Shown: piece after piece, positions 8,798 to 17,769 of the stretch
Layout of the letters: the number at the start of each line of letters is the position of its first letter
How positions within the stretch are numbered: the first letter of the stretch is position 1
Source: Acinetobacter terrae
GTDB taxonomy: Bacteria; Pseudomonadota; Gammaproteobacteria; Pseudomonadales; Moraxellaceae
Direction of reading: 5' to 3'
Assembly: GCF_013004375.1 (NCBI RefSeq)
Contig: NZ_JABERI010000026.1
Span: forward strand, 62,001-126,000
DNA length: 64,000 nucleotides
The notes under the pieces: generated by a model
Database searches by the model: none
What the model was told of the DNA's origin: nothing
Seen by the model: only the letters and a program-made list of their open reading frames with translations
Program-made: the position numbers and the translations under genes

Positions 8798-8926
8798 ATT
8801 TCTTTCCTTTTTAAATTATCAAATAAATTAATTTTTTACATTTCAGAAAAAGATATTTTCAAATAAAAACATTATAATATAAAAATTTATTTTCTTAAAA
8901 AATTTTAATATCAATTGAGAATTCCA

Positions 8927-11095
8927 ATGAAAGAAGTTTCTTTAATTATTTGCTTAAGATGTGATGTTTTTGATTTCTATAAAAAGCGTTTAGATTTCAG
9001 ATTGAATCAAAAAAATGATAAGATAGAAATAATTATCGTAAATGATGGTAGTTCACTTATTGCTTCTATAGAAATCGAAGAATATTGCAAATCAAACAAC
9101 TATAAATATATCTTTTTAGATACAAAAGATTCTCAATTCTCCTTATCTAGAGCTCGGAATGTAGGTATACAACATGCCAATACTGAATGGATAGGTTTCG
9201 AAGATGCTGACTTAGTATATCCTAGCAATCACTACCCAACACTATTGGATATTTTAGCTAATCTGCACAATACCCCTTTAAACTTTATAACTGTGCCTGT
9301 TATCTATTTAAAAGAGAATATTAGTAAAAATATCTTAAGTGCTAAAAATATTGAATATTATATTCCTAAAATTCTATCTGCATTGCATTTTGAAGACCCC
9401 AAACCTAATTTAAGTAATAATTATATAGAATCATTTGCACCTGTAACTTCTGTCATTTTTGCAAAGAAGAAGGAAATTCTAAGTGTAGGGGGATTTGATG
9501 AAGACTTTTCAGGATGGGGAGGAGAAGATAGAGATTTTGTTTTCAAACTCTTACTAAAAAATAAATTAATAGATAAACCAGATTTCTTTGAAAAAACATT
9601 TAATCAAAATCTAAATGATGTTAGTGTCTTTGAAGGCTGGAGATCTTTATATAAAATTATTGGAAAATACGTCCAAAATCATGGCTTATATGGGTATCAC
9701 TTGTATCATGAGAAGCTATCTTGGCGTTCAGACTTATCTAAAAATAATATTCAATTAGCTAAAGAAAAAGCTTTAATGTACTTTAAAAGTAATATCTTAC
9801 CTAACACTTTTCAAACCAATCAACCAGTTCAAATAATTCTAGGGTATAATCCACATTTATATAATAATCAATTAATAGAGTGTTTAGAAAATCCTTATTT
9901 TATAGAAGAAAATATTGATTTGACACCACAAGAATATATCGACAAAATTAATAATCTAAATCCAGAAATAGTTATTATTTGGAACCCTTATGGAACTTTA
10001 TGGAGATTAGAAGTATATAAAGCTTTATTAAAAGTCAAAATCAAAGTTATTGTTGCTGAACGAGGTGCCCTTCCAAATACAATATATTTCGATGAAAATG
10101 GTTTATGTGTAGAAAGCACTAGCTATAGCCAAGAAAAATGGGATAGAAAGCTTACTGAAGAAGAGAATGATATTGTTAGTAACTATATCAAAAATATTAG
10201 ATTTGGAGATACAGCTCTTGAAAAACAAAATTCTAGACAGGGAGGAGCATTAACTAAATTAAAACTTAGTACAGGTAATAAAAAAATACTATTTTGCCCA
10301 CTTCAACTCTCCGATGATACTGTTACTACATATTTTTCAGAAGATAGTTTTACCTACAGTAATTATTTACAGCAATTAATGAGTCTAGCGGAAGAATTAC
10401 CAAAGGATTGGGTTTTAGTATATAAAAATCACCCTTTATCATTAGAAAAATTTGAATGTAAAAATACAATCTGTGGAGATAATTATCATATAAACGATCT
10501 TTTAGAAGCTAGCACTGCAGTTAGTGTATTTAATTCTGGAGTAGGTCTAATTGCTCAAGCATTTCTTAAACCGGTATTTTACTATGGTCAATGTTTTTAT
10601 AAAATAGATGGTGTTAATTATAAATTTAATGATTATAATAATTTAATATTATTATTAAAAAATATTAGACCAATTGATTCAGAGAAAGTTAAGAAATTTT
10701 ATTTCTACTTATCTCAAAATTTTTATAGCTATGCCCATTGGGAATCCTATACAAAAAATAAGAATGAAAAATCCAAAGTAACAAAAATAAAATCTATTAA
10801 TTATTATATTATACGTATTCCCAACTATATTGAAAAAAAATTCAAAAATAATAAATTTGATATTAAATCATCAATTTTATTTAATGAATATAAGTTTTAC
10901 AATTATTTAAAAACCAATAAGCAACCATTAAAAGCAAAGCCAATTAATGAAAATAATAAAGTATTAAATTTAATATTAGATACTGAGTTTTTAAGATCTA
11001 GAAGAAAGCTACGAAAACTTGTACGAAACCCTAATCTTTTTTTTAAAGAAAGTAAATATAATTTCTTAAGACCAATAGCAAAAATAATAAAATAG
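8927..11095 (+). CDS. two-part glycosyltransferase, likely capsule polymerase
   Basis: A 722-residue protein. Residues 1 to about 260 are a GT-A family 2-like transferase: VSLIICLRC, IEIIIVNDGSS, LSRARNVGIQHA, WIGFEDADLVYP (an E-D-A-D acidic metal site in place of D-x-D), and GGFDEDFSGWGGEDRDFVFKL. The later half (about 300-610) resembles the capsule-synthesis GT-B-like family: ILFCPLQLSDD, WVLVYKNHPLS and TAVSVFNSGVGLIAQAF. A basic tail follows. The ATG at 8927 is preceded by TGAGA; an in-frame TTG at 8915 is less likely. Position between kpsC and kpsMTED makes it the best candidate for building the polymer. It is much more AT-rich than the kps genes, which suggests separate acquisition. Linkage and sugar are unknown. 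Confidence 0.75.
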   Translation: MKEVSLIICLRCDVFDFYKKRLDFRLNQKNDKIEIIIVNDGSSLIASIEIEEYCKSNNYKYIFLDTKDSQFSLSRARNVGIQHANTEWIGFEDADLVYPSNHYPTLLDILANLHNTPLNFITVPVIYLKENISKNILSAKNIEYYIPKILSALHFEDPKPNLSNNYIESFAPVTSVIFAKKKEILSVGGFDEDFSGWGGEDRDFVFKLLLKNKLIDKPDFFEKTFNQNLNDVSVFEGWRSLYKIIGKYVQNHGLYGYHLYHEKLSWRSDLSKNNIQLAKEKALMYFKSNILPNTFQTNQPVQIILGYNPHLYNNQLIECLENPYFIEENIDLTPQEYIDKINNLNPEIVIIWNPYGTLWRLEVYKALLKVKIKVIVAERGALPNTIYFDENGLCVESTSYSQEKWDRKLTEEENDIVSNYIKNIRFGDTALEKQNSRQGGALTKLKLSTGNKKILFCPLQLSDDTVTTYFSEDSFTYSNYLQQLMSLAEELPKDWVLVYKNHPLSLEKFECKNTICGDNYHINDLLEASTAVSVFNSGVGLIAQAFLKPVFYYGQCFYKIDGVNYKFNDYNNLILLLKNIRPIDSEKVKKFYFYLSQNFYSYAHWESYTKNKNEKSKVTKIKSINYYIIRIPNYIEKKFKNNKFDIKSSILFNEYKFYNYLKTNKQPLKAKPINENNKVLNLILDTEFLRSRRKLRKLVRNPNLFFKESKYNFLRPIAKIIK

Positions 11096-11111
11096 TTTTA
11101 TTATTTAAATA

Positions 11112-11151
11112 AAAATAGCAAGTAATATTTTAAAAAATTACTTGCTATTTT
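11112..11151. terminator. bidirectional terminator between convergent genes
   Basis: A perfect 15-base-pair inverted repeat, AAAATAGCAAGTAAT (11112-11126) and ATTACTTGCTATTTT (11137-11151), with A-runs on the left and T-runs on the right. It can therefore terminate both the plus-strand transferase gene and the minus-strand gene that converges on it. Confidence 0.85.
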
Positions 11152-11216
11152 TTAATTACAAAATTTATTTTTATAAAAAACATCAAATAACTTCTATTCT
11201 ACATAATAAAATTATT

Positions 11217-12509
11217 TTATTTTTTTCTAAAATTAAAGTATTCCTCAATTTCAATATAATTATTCAAAAAATCTAAATTATCAATATCATAGTTATTATT
11301 TAAAAATTTTTTAAAATCTTCAATTTTATTTCTAGAAAAAATAGAGAATCTCTTATCTACCATTTTATTTTTTTTATTATAATAAATTTTAATCTTATCA
11401 TTGGATAAAGCAGGATAGGAAAAAAAATTCAAATAGTTTTTATTCGCTATTTCCACATCCCTATCAATCAAAATAAAGCTATAAAATTTATCATTATTTT
11501 CAACTATATTCTTTAATTCTTCAAAAAATTTATCATCACTGATATTTTCCTCTATAAAAAAAACAGATGTTGGTTTTAAAAGATTTTTTATTAAATTTTT
11601 ATTTGTACCTAAACCATAAAATATAAAACAAAAAAATTTATTATTACTCACTTCAGAATTCAACCCACTTAAATCTATTTTATATTTATTTAAAACATCA
11701 GATATATCTTTTTTTTGCTTTTTATTAATTTTAATATCCCTACTTATACTACTCAAAATTTCTTGATCAATAACTATGGGATGATAAAATCCACTATCAT
11801 TATTAGAAAGAAGTTGATTAAAATAGAATACATCCCCACTTGAAGAAAATTTCAAATTATTTGTATAAAAAAATCCGTAGATATCTCTTAGGGACTTATA
11901 TTTAAATTTATTTTTATCTAGATAATTCATCATAAATCCTTCATCATTAGGATATAAATAATCAGAATAATCAGATTTGAAAATCTTACAATTTTCTACT
12001 CTTTTTTTAAATGCTTCTTCCACAAATCTTCTAGAGACAAATACGACACTAAATAAACATGCATATACTTCTTCAATATTAAGAGTTTTTTGAATAGATT
12101 TTTTCCATTCCCAATCTTTTTCTTTTGACAATAAGTTCATGGCACTAGCACTAAAGTCTACATTTTCTCTGATTGGCTTACTTAAAAATTCCTTTAGATT
12201 TTCGTGCTTTACTAATGCATCATCTTCCAATAACCAGTAACCATCATAATCTGGGTACTTACTGAACATTCCATATAAAAAATAATCTCCACAATTCCAT
12301 AGCAAAGGCTTACTTATACTAATATCTAGTTGATTTTCTTTAATAAAATCACTATTAATTGATATTTTTTCTAAATCATATTTAGCATATTCTTCTTTCA
12401 ATTCATCAATACATAAAATACAGTCAATGCCATTTGACTTATAGTAACTTAACAAACTAATAGTTTGGTAATCTACATTATTTGTTCTTATTCCTAATAA
12501 AAATTTCAT
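11217..12509 (-). CDS. unrecognised capsule-cluster protein, possible GT-A transferase
   Basis: A 430-residue, lysine/asparagine-rich, soluble protein. I do not recognise the family. The N-terminal half has features of a GT-A nucleotide-sugar enzyme: MKFLLGIRTNN as a first strand, YWLLEDDALVKHENLKEFL with an E-D-D acidic cluster that could bind metal, and DYLYPNDEGFMMNYL, which resembles the late acidic motif of such folds. The C-terminal third (after about 290: FFCFIFYGLGTNKNL, SVFFIEENISDDKFF, FYSFILIDRDVEIANK) could be a separate alpha/beta domain. It sits between the polymerase candidate and kpsD, is strikingly AT-rich, and is probably specific to this capsule type. A polymer-modifying enzyme is an alternative. 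Confidence 0.5.
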   Translation of the reverse strand: MKFLLGIRTNNVDYQTISLLSYYKSNGIDCILCIDELKEEYAKYDLEKISINSDFIKENQLDISISKPLLWNCGDYFLYGMFSKYPDYDGYWLLEDDALVKHENLKEFLSKPIRENVDFSASAMNLLSKEKDWEWKKSIQKTLNIEEVYACLFSVVFVSRRFVEEAFKKRVENCKIFKSDYSDYLYPNDEGFMMNYLDKNKFKYKSLRDIYGFFYTNNLKFSSSGDVFYFNQLLSNNDSGFYHPIVIDQEILSSISRDIKINKKQKKDISDVLNKYKIDLSGLNSEVSNNKFFCFIFYGLGTNKNLIKNLLKPTSVFFIEENISDDKFFEELKNIVENNDKFYSFILIDRDVEIANKNYLNFFSYPALSNDKIKIYYNKKNKMVDKRFSIFSRNKIEDFKKFLNNNYDIDNLDFLNNYIEIEEYFNFRKK

Positions 12510-12869
12510 AATTTATATATAACTCTCTCTATATATCTTAATTATAATAAAATAATTCAACATAATATACAGATTTTCACCTTAGAAATTAAAATACACT
12601 TATATAAATAATAAAATAAAATTCTATATTGGGTGAATAATTTATTTTTCCGTTTCTTACAAAAATTATAAATTTCCACCAAGTAATTTAATAAATCTAT
12701 TTTTTCAAGATTACTTTCACCTTTTAGAAAACTAAATGAATATCAACCAATTTTCATAAACACATAGTTACCCTAAGGTATATCTATTAATTTAAATGAA
12801 TTCAATCTATAATAAATTCATTTATGTTTATCTCAGTATTATAAAAAATTAACTGAAATTATTTTACTT
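12510..12869. other. AT-rich intergenic region, probable promoter
   Basis: About 360 bases between the end of kpsD and the start of the gene ending at 11217. It should carry the promoter of that minus-strand gene. I see no tRNA, no convincing terminator hairpin and no open reading frame of note; base composition is extremely AT-rich. Confidence 0.4.
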
Positions 12870-14555
12870 TCATAAATCCAAAGCCACTTTTGCAGCAACC
12901 GCAATTTGATATAATACTTGTGTAATACCACGAGTAAGCTCAATCCCTTTGGTCTGAGCTTTAGGTAATACTAAGATCTCATCACCTTGCTGAATTTTCT
13001 CACCTTTACGTACAAGTTCAGCTTTACCATTTTGACGAATCACAATCACTTTGGATTTATTCGATTTTTGGCTAAAGCCGCCTACCTGCTCAATATAATT
13101 TTTGGCGCTCAATCCATTTCTGTATTCAATACCATTAGGGAAAGCAACTTCCCCATGTACCATAATCACTGATGTTTTTTCTGGAATATGTAAAATATCA
13201 CCTTGTTCCAATATCACATCTTGAAAAGTATCTGGATTGAGTACCACCTGCCCTTTAGGCTCTACTTGACGCGCTTTTATAATAAACTGCTTGACCAGTT
13301 CTGCATCGCGTAAACGCAAAGCTGCTTCTTCCTGAGTGCTTGAGCGGGCATTGAATGTGGTTTCCTCTAACTTATCTAAGGCAACATTCAACATTTCTTT
13401 TTGCCGCTTGGCCACAGAAGGACGAAACAATTGCAAAGATTCAACTTCAGCCAAAACATTCGGTTGCAGTTGCGTCAGGACATCACTGAGCTTGGCTCCA
13501 TAAGGCAATACAATAGCGTGGGCACCATTATGTGCACCATCAACACGTACTTGAATGGTACCTGCATAACGGTCAGCCGTAACAGTGACAATATCTCCAT
13601 CTTCCACCATTACGTTATAAGCTTGGCTCAGCGAGTAATATTCACTGCGGTATTCTGCACCCTGTCGACGTTGAATACTGACATTGGTCGCCCCTGGTTT
13701 GAGTTTGGCAAATGCCAATGCCTGTGCCAGCGTGACTGCGGGTGAATTAAACTCAAAATCATTCTGGTTATAGACTTCACCCGATACATTAAAGGTATGG
13801 GTACGCTGTCCTACGACAATCACGTCACCATCACGGAAGGAAAAAGGACGAATTTGACCTTGTAACAGGAAGTTGTATAAATCGACCTGCTGAATCGTTT
13901 GTCCATTTCGCATTACTTTAATATCAATATAACTGCCACGCTCTGGATCTACCCCACCTGCACGATCCAAATAAGCAATCACACTATCATTAGCCACGCC
14001 GCCATAATTACCCGGTTGATTAACAAAGCCGGTGACCATCACTTTTACTGGCTGAGCTTGCTCAAGAGCAGCATATACCCCGACATTAGAGACATAAATA
14101 CGGCGTACTTGCGCTTCAACTACCGATTGCAGATTGCCATTACGAACACCCGCTACTTTGACCGGCCCGACATTCGGAATAAAAATATTGCCTTGTGGAT
14201 CGACTGTTTGAGTGCCGTTAAACTGATAGGCGCCCCATAGACGTAAATTAATATTATCGCCCGGGTTAATTTGATAATTGCTATTGAAGGTCGACCCCGC
14301 CGTTGAGGCAAAAGCCCCTTTAAAAAGCTGCGAACCAAACATCTTATTTTGAGTTGGGTATTTCATTGAGCTGCTTGGAGAAAGCTCAACCACAGACTGG
14401 CTAGTTAACAGTGGGGCATTATTAGTACTTGCAGTATCGAAATTTCCGCCATTAAAGGCCTGAGATACTTCGGTTGGCAGTAAACTTGGTTCAAATGCAT
14501 AAGTTTCCGTCGCACATGCCAATGATAAAACTGATAATAAAGCAATTTTTTTCAT
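12870..14555 (-). CDS. kpsD: KpsD-like outer-membrane capsule export protein
   Basis: A 561-residue secreted protein with a signal peptide (MKKIALLSVLSLACATETYA). The polysaccharide export domain follows: NYQINPGDNINLRLWGAYQF, then TVDPQGNIFIPNVGPVKVAG. SLBB-type repeats come next (VMVTGFVNQPGNYGGVANDS, HTFNVSGEVYNQNDFEF, IMVHGEVAFPNGIEYRNG) and a short C-terminal hydrophobic helix. It lacks the lipobox cysteine typical of Wza, as expected for the KpsD branch. It would form the periplasm/outer-membrane conduit for ABC-exported capsule with KpsE and KpsMT. It is 3 bases downstream of kpsE in a tight kpsM-T-E-D operon. Confidence 0.93.
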   Translation of the reverse strand: MKKIALLSVLSLACATETYAFEPSLLPTEVSQAFNGGNFDTASTNNAPLLTSQSVVELSPSSSMKYPTQNKMFGSQLFKGAFASTAGSTFNSNYQINPGDNINLRLWGAYQFNGTQTVDPQGNIFIPNVGPVKVAGVRNGNLQSVVEAQVRRIYVSNVGVYAALEQAQPVKVMVTGFVNQPGNYGGVANDSVIAYLDRAGGVDPERGSYIDIKVMRNGQTIQQVDLYNFLLQGQIRPFSFRDGDVIVVGQRTHTFNVSGEVYNQNDFEFNSPAVTLAQALAFAKLKPGATNVSIQRRQGAEYRSEYYSLSQAYNVMVEDGDIVTVTADRYAGTIQVRVDGAHNGAHAIVLPYGAKLSDVLTQLQPNVLAEVESLQLFRPSVAKRQKEMLNVALDKLEETTFNARSSTQEEAALRLRDAELVKQFIIKARQVEPKGQVVLNPDTFQDVILEQGDILHIPEKTSVIMVHGEVAFPNGIEYRNGLSAKNYIEQVGGFSQKSNKSKVIVIRQNGKAELVRKGEKIQQGDEILVLPKAQTKGIELTRGITQVLYQIAVAAKVALDL

Positions 14556-14558
14556 AAT

Positions 14559-15656
14559 TTATTCTCTGTGCTCACGGATAATTGAATGGATCAGCAATCC
14601 AATACCAAAAATTATATTCAATAAAATAAATGAGGTCAGGCTGATATACACTTTTCGTGGATATAAAGCATCTTGGGCTAAACGTGGTGTCGCAATGACC
14701 ACTAATTTTTTCAGCTTACGCGAAGCTTCTAAACGTGCTTTTTCAAGAGATACTAGGGAAATTTTATAAAGGTCGGCTGCAAATTCAACTTGCGCTTTGA
14801 GTGCTTCAAAATCAGCGACATTTTTATTGAGCTTTAAATTATTCGGTGAAGTCAGTTTTGAGCTTTCAGTATTAATTTGCTGTTGTAGTGCTGCAATTTG
14901 ACTACGTAAAGCCACTACTTGAGGGGCTTCAGGGGTCAAGTAACTGAGTAAAGTCCGTTCTTCGGTTTTCATTTGCGCCAGACTACTTTGCAAGCCTGCA
15001 ATCAATGTAGCGACAGCTTTTGCTTGTAATTCAGGATCAAAAATTTCATTTTCATTTTGATATTCGAGTACCGCCTGACGTGCCTCATCTAACTGTGCCG
15101 TTGCTTCCGTATACTGTTTCTGTGCAAATACTTGCTGTTCTTGCGCGATGGTCTGTGAAATTTCATTAATAAATTGATCACTTTGCTTAAGCACTTCTTG
15201 ATTGAGTTTTAGTGAGAACTGTGGCGAGAAACCCTGGGCATGCACATGCAACATCATGGTTTGCTCATCAAGCTCAACTTTAATCATTTTATTAAAGTAT
15301 TCGACCAAGTCTTCCACTGAAGCATCTTTAGGCAGTGCAAAGATTGGGTCTCTGACTGATGAAAATTCCTGACGCAGATTCAGCGTTTGATCTAACTGCT
15401 CAATCATATCGCGAGAGCTAATATATTCCTTCAGAATTTGAGAATCCTCTCGACTGGTATTTGGCACTCCCAACAAAGCACCTATTCCTGAGGCATCAAC
15501 AACTGGGGTATCGGCCACCTGCTTCACCAGTACTATAGAAGAAGATTGATAACGATCTTTAGCAAAGGAAAAAAGATAAAATACAATGATCAATACCGGA
15601 ATGAGAACACAGCAGGTATAGGCGATCCAAAGTCGCTTATTTATTTTAGCTTGCAT
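14559..15656 (-). CDS. kpsE: KpsE-like inner-membrane capsule export protein
   Basis: A 365-residue protein with an N-terminal membrane helix (RLWIAYTCCVLIPVLIIVFY), a long periplasmic part rich in predicted coiled coil (about 150-290, including AEATAQLDEARQAVLEYQNE-like repeats), and a C-terminal membrane helix (YISLTSFILLNIIFGIGLLI). This is the topology of the polysaccharide co-polymerase-3 family, whose KpsE/CtrB members bridge the ABC transporter and KpsD. The start codon overlaps the end of kpsT by 11 bases, so translation is probably coupled. Confidence 0.92.
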   Translation of the reverse strand: MQAKINKRLWIAYTCCVLIPVLIIVFYLFSFAKDRYQSSSIVLVKQVADTPVVDASGIGALLGVPNTSREDSQILKEYISSRDMIEQLDQTLNLRQEFSSVRDPIFALPKDASVEDLVEYFNKMIKVELDEQTMMLHVHAQGFSPQFSLKLNQEVLKQSDQFINEISQTIAQEQQVFAQKQYTEATAQLDEARQAVLEYQNENEIFDPELQAKAVATLIAGLQSSLAQMKTEERTLLSYLTPEAPQVVALRSQIAALQQQINTESSKLTSPNNLKLNKNVADFEALKAQVEFAADLYKISLVSLEKARLEASRKLKKLVVIATPRLAQDALYPRKVYISLTSFILLNIIFGIGLLIHSIIREHRE

Positions 15657-16308
15657 ACGCTTTATATACCTCTACTGCATCTTGTACATTATCAAAATAT
15701 TCTGCTTTGCCATCTCTCACCAAGAAAGCTACATCACAATTACGAGTTAAATCTTTTAAGTCGTGAGAAACCATAATAATATTTGAATTTTCTTTGAGTT
15801 CATCGAGTAAAGCCTGACTCTTTTTCCGAAAAGATGCATCCCCTACAGCACCCGCTTCATCCAGCAAGTAATAATCAAAATTAAAAGCCATACTCAAACC
15901 GAAACCAATCCGGCTACGCATACCACTCGAGTAACTTTTCATCGGCATATCAAAGTATTTACCAATTTCAGCAAACTCTTCAACAAAATTTACTACATGT
16001 TCGACTTCATCGTGACTATTTACATAAAGTCTGGCGACAAAACGAACATTCTGTCTGGCTGTTAGGCTGCCTTGAAAGCCACCTGACAATGCCACTGGCC
16101 ATGAAATCGTTTTATTGGTAATAACCCTGCCAGAATCAGCATAGTCAATCCCACCAATGACACGCAGCAAGGTACTCTTGCCTGCACCATTTTTACCCAA
16201 TAGAGCTACACTTTTATTTTCGGGTAAAAAAGCATTTAAATTTTTAAAGACATAATGCCGGCCTTTGGGTGTTGTATATGATTTTGTTAAATTTTTTAAT
16301 TCGATCAT
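15646..16308 (-). CDS. kpsT: KpsT-like capsule ABC transporter ATPase
   Basis: A 220-residue ABC ATPase with all core motifs: Walker A GKNGAGKSTLLR at about residue 38-49, the signature MKSYSSGMRSRIGF (S-S-G-M-R in place of LSGGQ, as usual in KpsT), Walker B YYLLDEAGAVGD and the switch histidine in IIMVSHDLKDL. With KpsM it forms the transporter that moves the finished lipid-linked capsule across the inner membrane. It overlaps the end of kpsM by four bases (ATGA) and the start of kpsE by 11 bases. Confidence 0.96.
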   Translation of the reverse strand: MIELKNLTKSYTTPKGRHYVFKNLNAFLPENKSVALLGKNGAGKSTLLRVIGGIDYADSGRVITNKTISWPVALSGGFQGSLTARQNVRFVARLYVNSHDEVEHVVNFVEEFAEIGKYFDMPMKSYSSGMRSRIGFGLSMAFNFDYYLLDEAGAVGDASFRKKSQALLDELKENSNIIMVSHDLKDLTRNCDVAFLVRDGKAEYFDNVQDAVEVYKAYAS

Positions 16309-17132
16309 TTTGATTTCACCATATGGCGTTCAAAGCGCTTATACAGTAGTAATCCGATAAATAAAGATATAATCATCCATAATACAAAGTAACTTAAACT
16401 AATCCCTGGTACTAAACTATAGGTAGGTGCAACAGCATGCCGCATTAACTCAAAGATATGAATCAGCGGGTTATATAATAGGTATTCACGATATTCCACT
16501 GGAATAATATGGATGGAATACAAAATGCCAGACAGGAAGTAAAGAACTAAAAAAAACACTGAAAGAAATTTACCCACTTCTTGTGAAAAATCGCCAATCA
16601 CAATAAAAATAAGACTACATGCCAGCATAAATATAAATAATAGCGCCCAATAGCCCAAAAGCTGCGGAATCTGTTCAAAACTGATGCTATAGCCAAACCA
16701 TACAAATGCTGCAGTAAAAGCGATATAAGCCGTAAATTTCAGCAAAAACTCAAGAATATTACGCGCGAGCAAAGCATCGATCGGTTTTACTGGACGATAG
16801 CTAAACAGCCCTCGGTTTGACTCGGTTGCACTAATTCCAAGCGTCACTCCTGTTCTAAACATAAAGAAGGGAATAATGCCATTAATTAAAAAGACCAAAT
16901 AATCCATACCGGGTAATGTTCTTTGCATGACTGTACCAAACAGTATCACCATGATCCCAATGGTTAATAAGGGCTCTAGAAAGACCCATAAATATCCTAA
17001 ACGGTATTGACCAAAGCGAGTTTGTAACTCCCTTAATAAGAGTGCACGAATAGCAGCCTGCATTACATTTAAGCCACCACGTGGCTCAAGTCTTGGTAGT
17101 TTTTTCAGTTGATGTTGTTCTGGAAATTCCAT
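16305..17132 (-). CDS. kpsM: KpsM-like capsule ABC transporter permease
   Basis: A 275-residue ABC-2 type permease with about six membrane helices and an amphipathic N-terminus. Typical features are LLLRELQTRFGQYRLGYLWVFLEPL at residues 32-56, PFFMFRTGVTLG and the late YNPLIHIFELMRHA. Such permeases move capsule glycolipids through the inner membrane with KpsT. It is the first gene of the leftward kpsM-T-E-D operon, so the promoter should lie in 17133-17250. Length is slightly above E. coli KpsM because of the N-terminal extension; a later start cannot be excluded. Confidence 0.93.
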   Translation of the reverse strand: MEFPEQHQLKKLPRLEPRGGLNVMQAAIRALLLRELQTRFGQYRLGYLWVFLEPLLTIGIMVILFGTVMQRTLPGMDYLVFLINGIIPFFMFRTGVTLGISATESNRGLFSYRPVKPIDALLARNILEFLLKFTAYIAFTAAFVWFGYSISFEQIPQLLGYWALLFIFMLACSLIFIVIGDFSQEVGKFLSVFFLVLYFLSGILYSIHIIPVEYREYLLYNPLIHIFELMRHAVAPTYSLVPGISLSYFVLWMIISLFIGLLLYKRFERHMVKSK

Positions 17133-17769
17133 GTATATAAGCTTTTTATTAGTGAATCATATTAAGTTAAATATGTGGATGACATCATACCGGCATCCCT
17201 AATCTTTATAAAGTAGATTATTAGTTAACCCTAATAATGGATAAGCCTATTCGACTAAAGATAAGTTTATTCTTCTGACCCAATTGATAGTCACATAAAA
17301 AAGCTTAAATATTAATCAGATAATCTGTAATTGAACTTTATTTTGTACTTGTAATTCCTGATTCGTTTGTCGTAAATTCCATTCATCTGCTGAACTTTGT
17401 CATAGACAAAAATGTATCTATCCAACCAAGCCTGATTTTACAACTCATCAGTTCACGAATGAAAAATTTCAAAAAAGCCTTCATCGAAAGATAGAGCGCT
17501 TTTTTTATGCAATAACAGTTTAAAATCTAATCAATCATCACCATTTTGCATAAGCTTGTCATTATTTATGTATTTCAACTGCTTAAAGATTGGGCATAAT
17601 CACGGCTTTTTAAAATAAAGTCCTCTTTTCAAGCATTCCACGACTGTGTATAACAATGGGCAGTTTAGGGAAATCAATAAGCATAGGCAAATGACGTCAA
17701 AACACGTTAGACTATGCAGCAACCAATGCAAGCAAAATGTCATTTGAGACAAAAAGAAGGTGAAGGTTG
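17133..17769. other. island/rib boundary region with degenerate terminator
   Basis: About 640 bases without a gene, between the divergent kpsMTED and ribBX. At 17470-17507 there is a decayed copy of the tRNA-Gly operon terminator: A-run, GCCTTCATCGAAAGATAGAGCGC, T-run, with stem mismatches absent from the intact copy at 5118-5155. The stretch must also carry the promoters of both flanking operons. I looked for an FMN riboswitch before ribBX and saw none of its conserved blocks. Confidence 0.5.

Noticed and set aside
11217..12509. Calling this gene a Stealth-type or sialyl capsule polymerase
   Set aside because: I could not see the characteristic conserved blocks of those families; only an acidic cluster supports any transferase call.
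13401..14338. Antisense and out-of-frame ORFs within kpsD
   Set aside because: They overlap a convincing full-length KpsD; composition and content are those of shadow frames.
17560..17769. FMN riboswitch before ribBX
   Set aside because: None of the conserved RFN blocks (for example AGGGCAGGGTG or GACCGGCGGT) is present.
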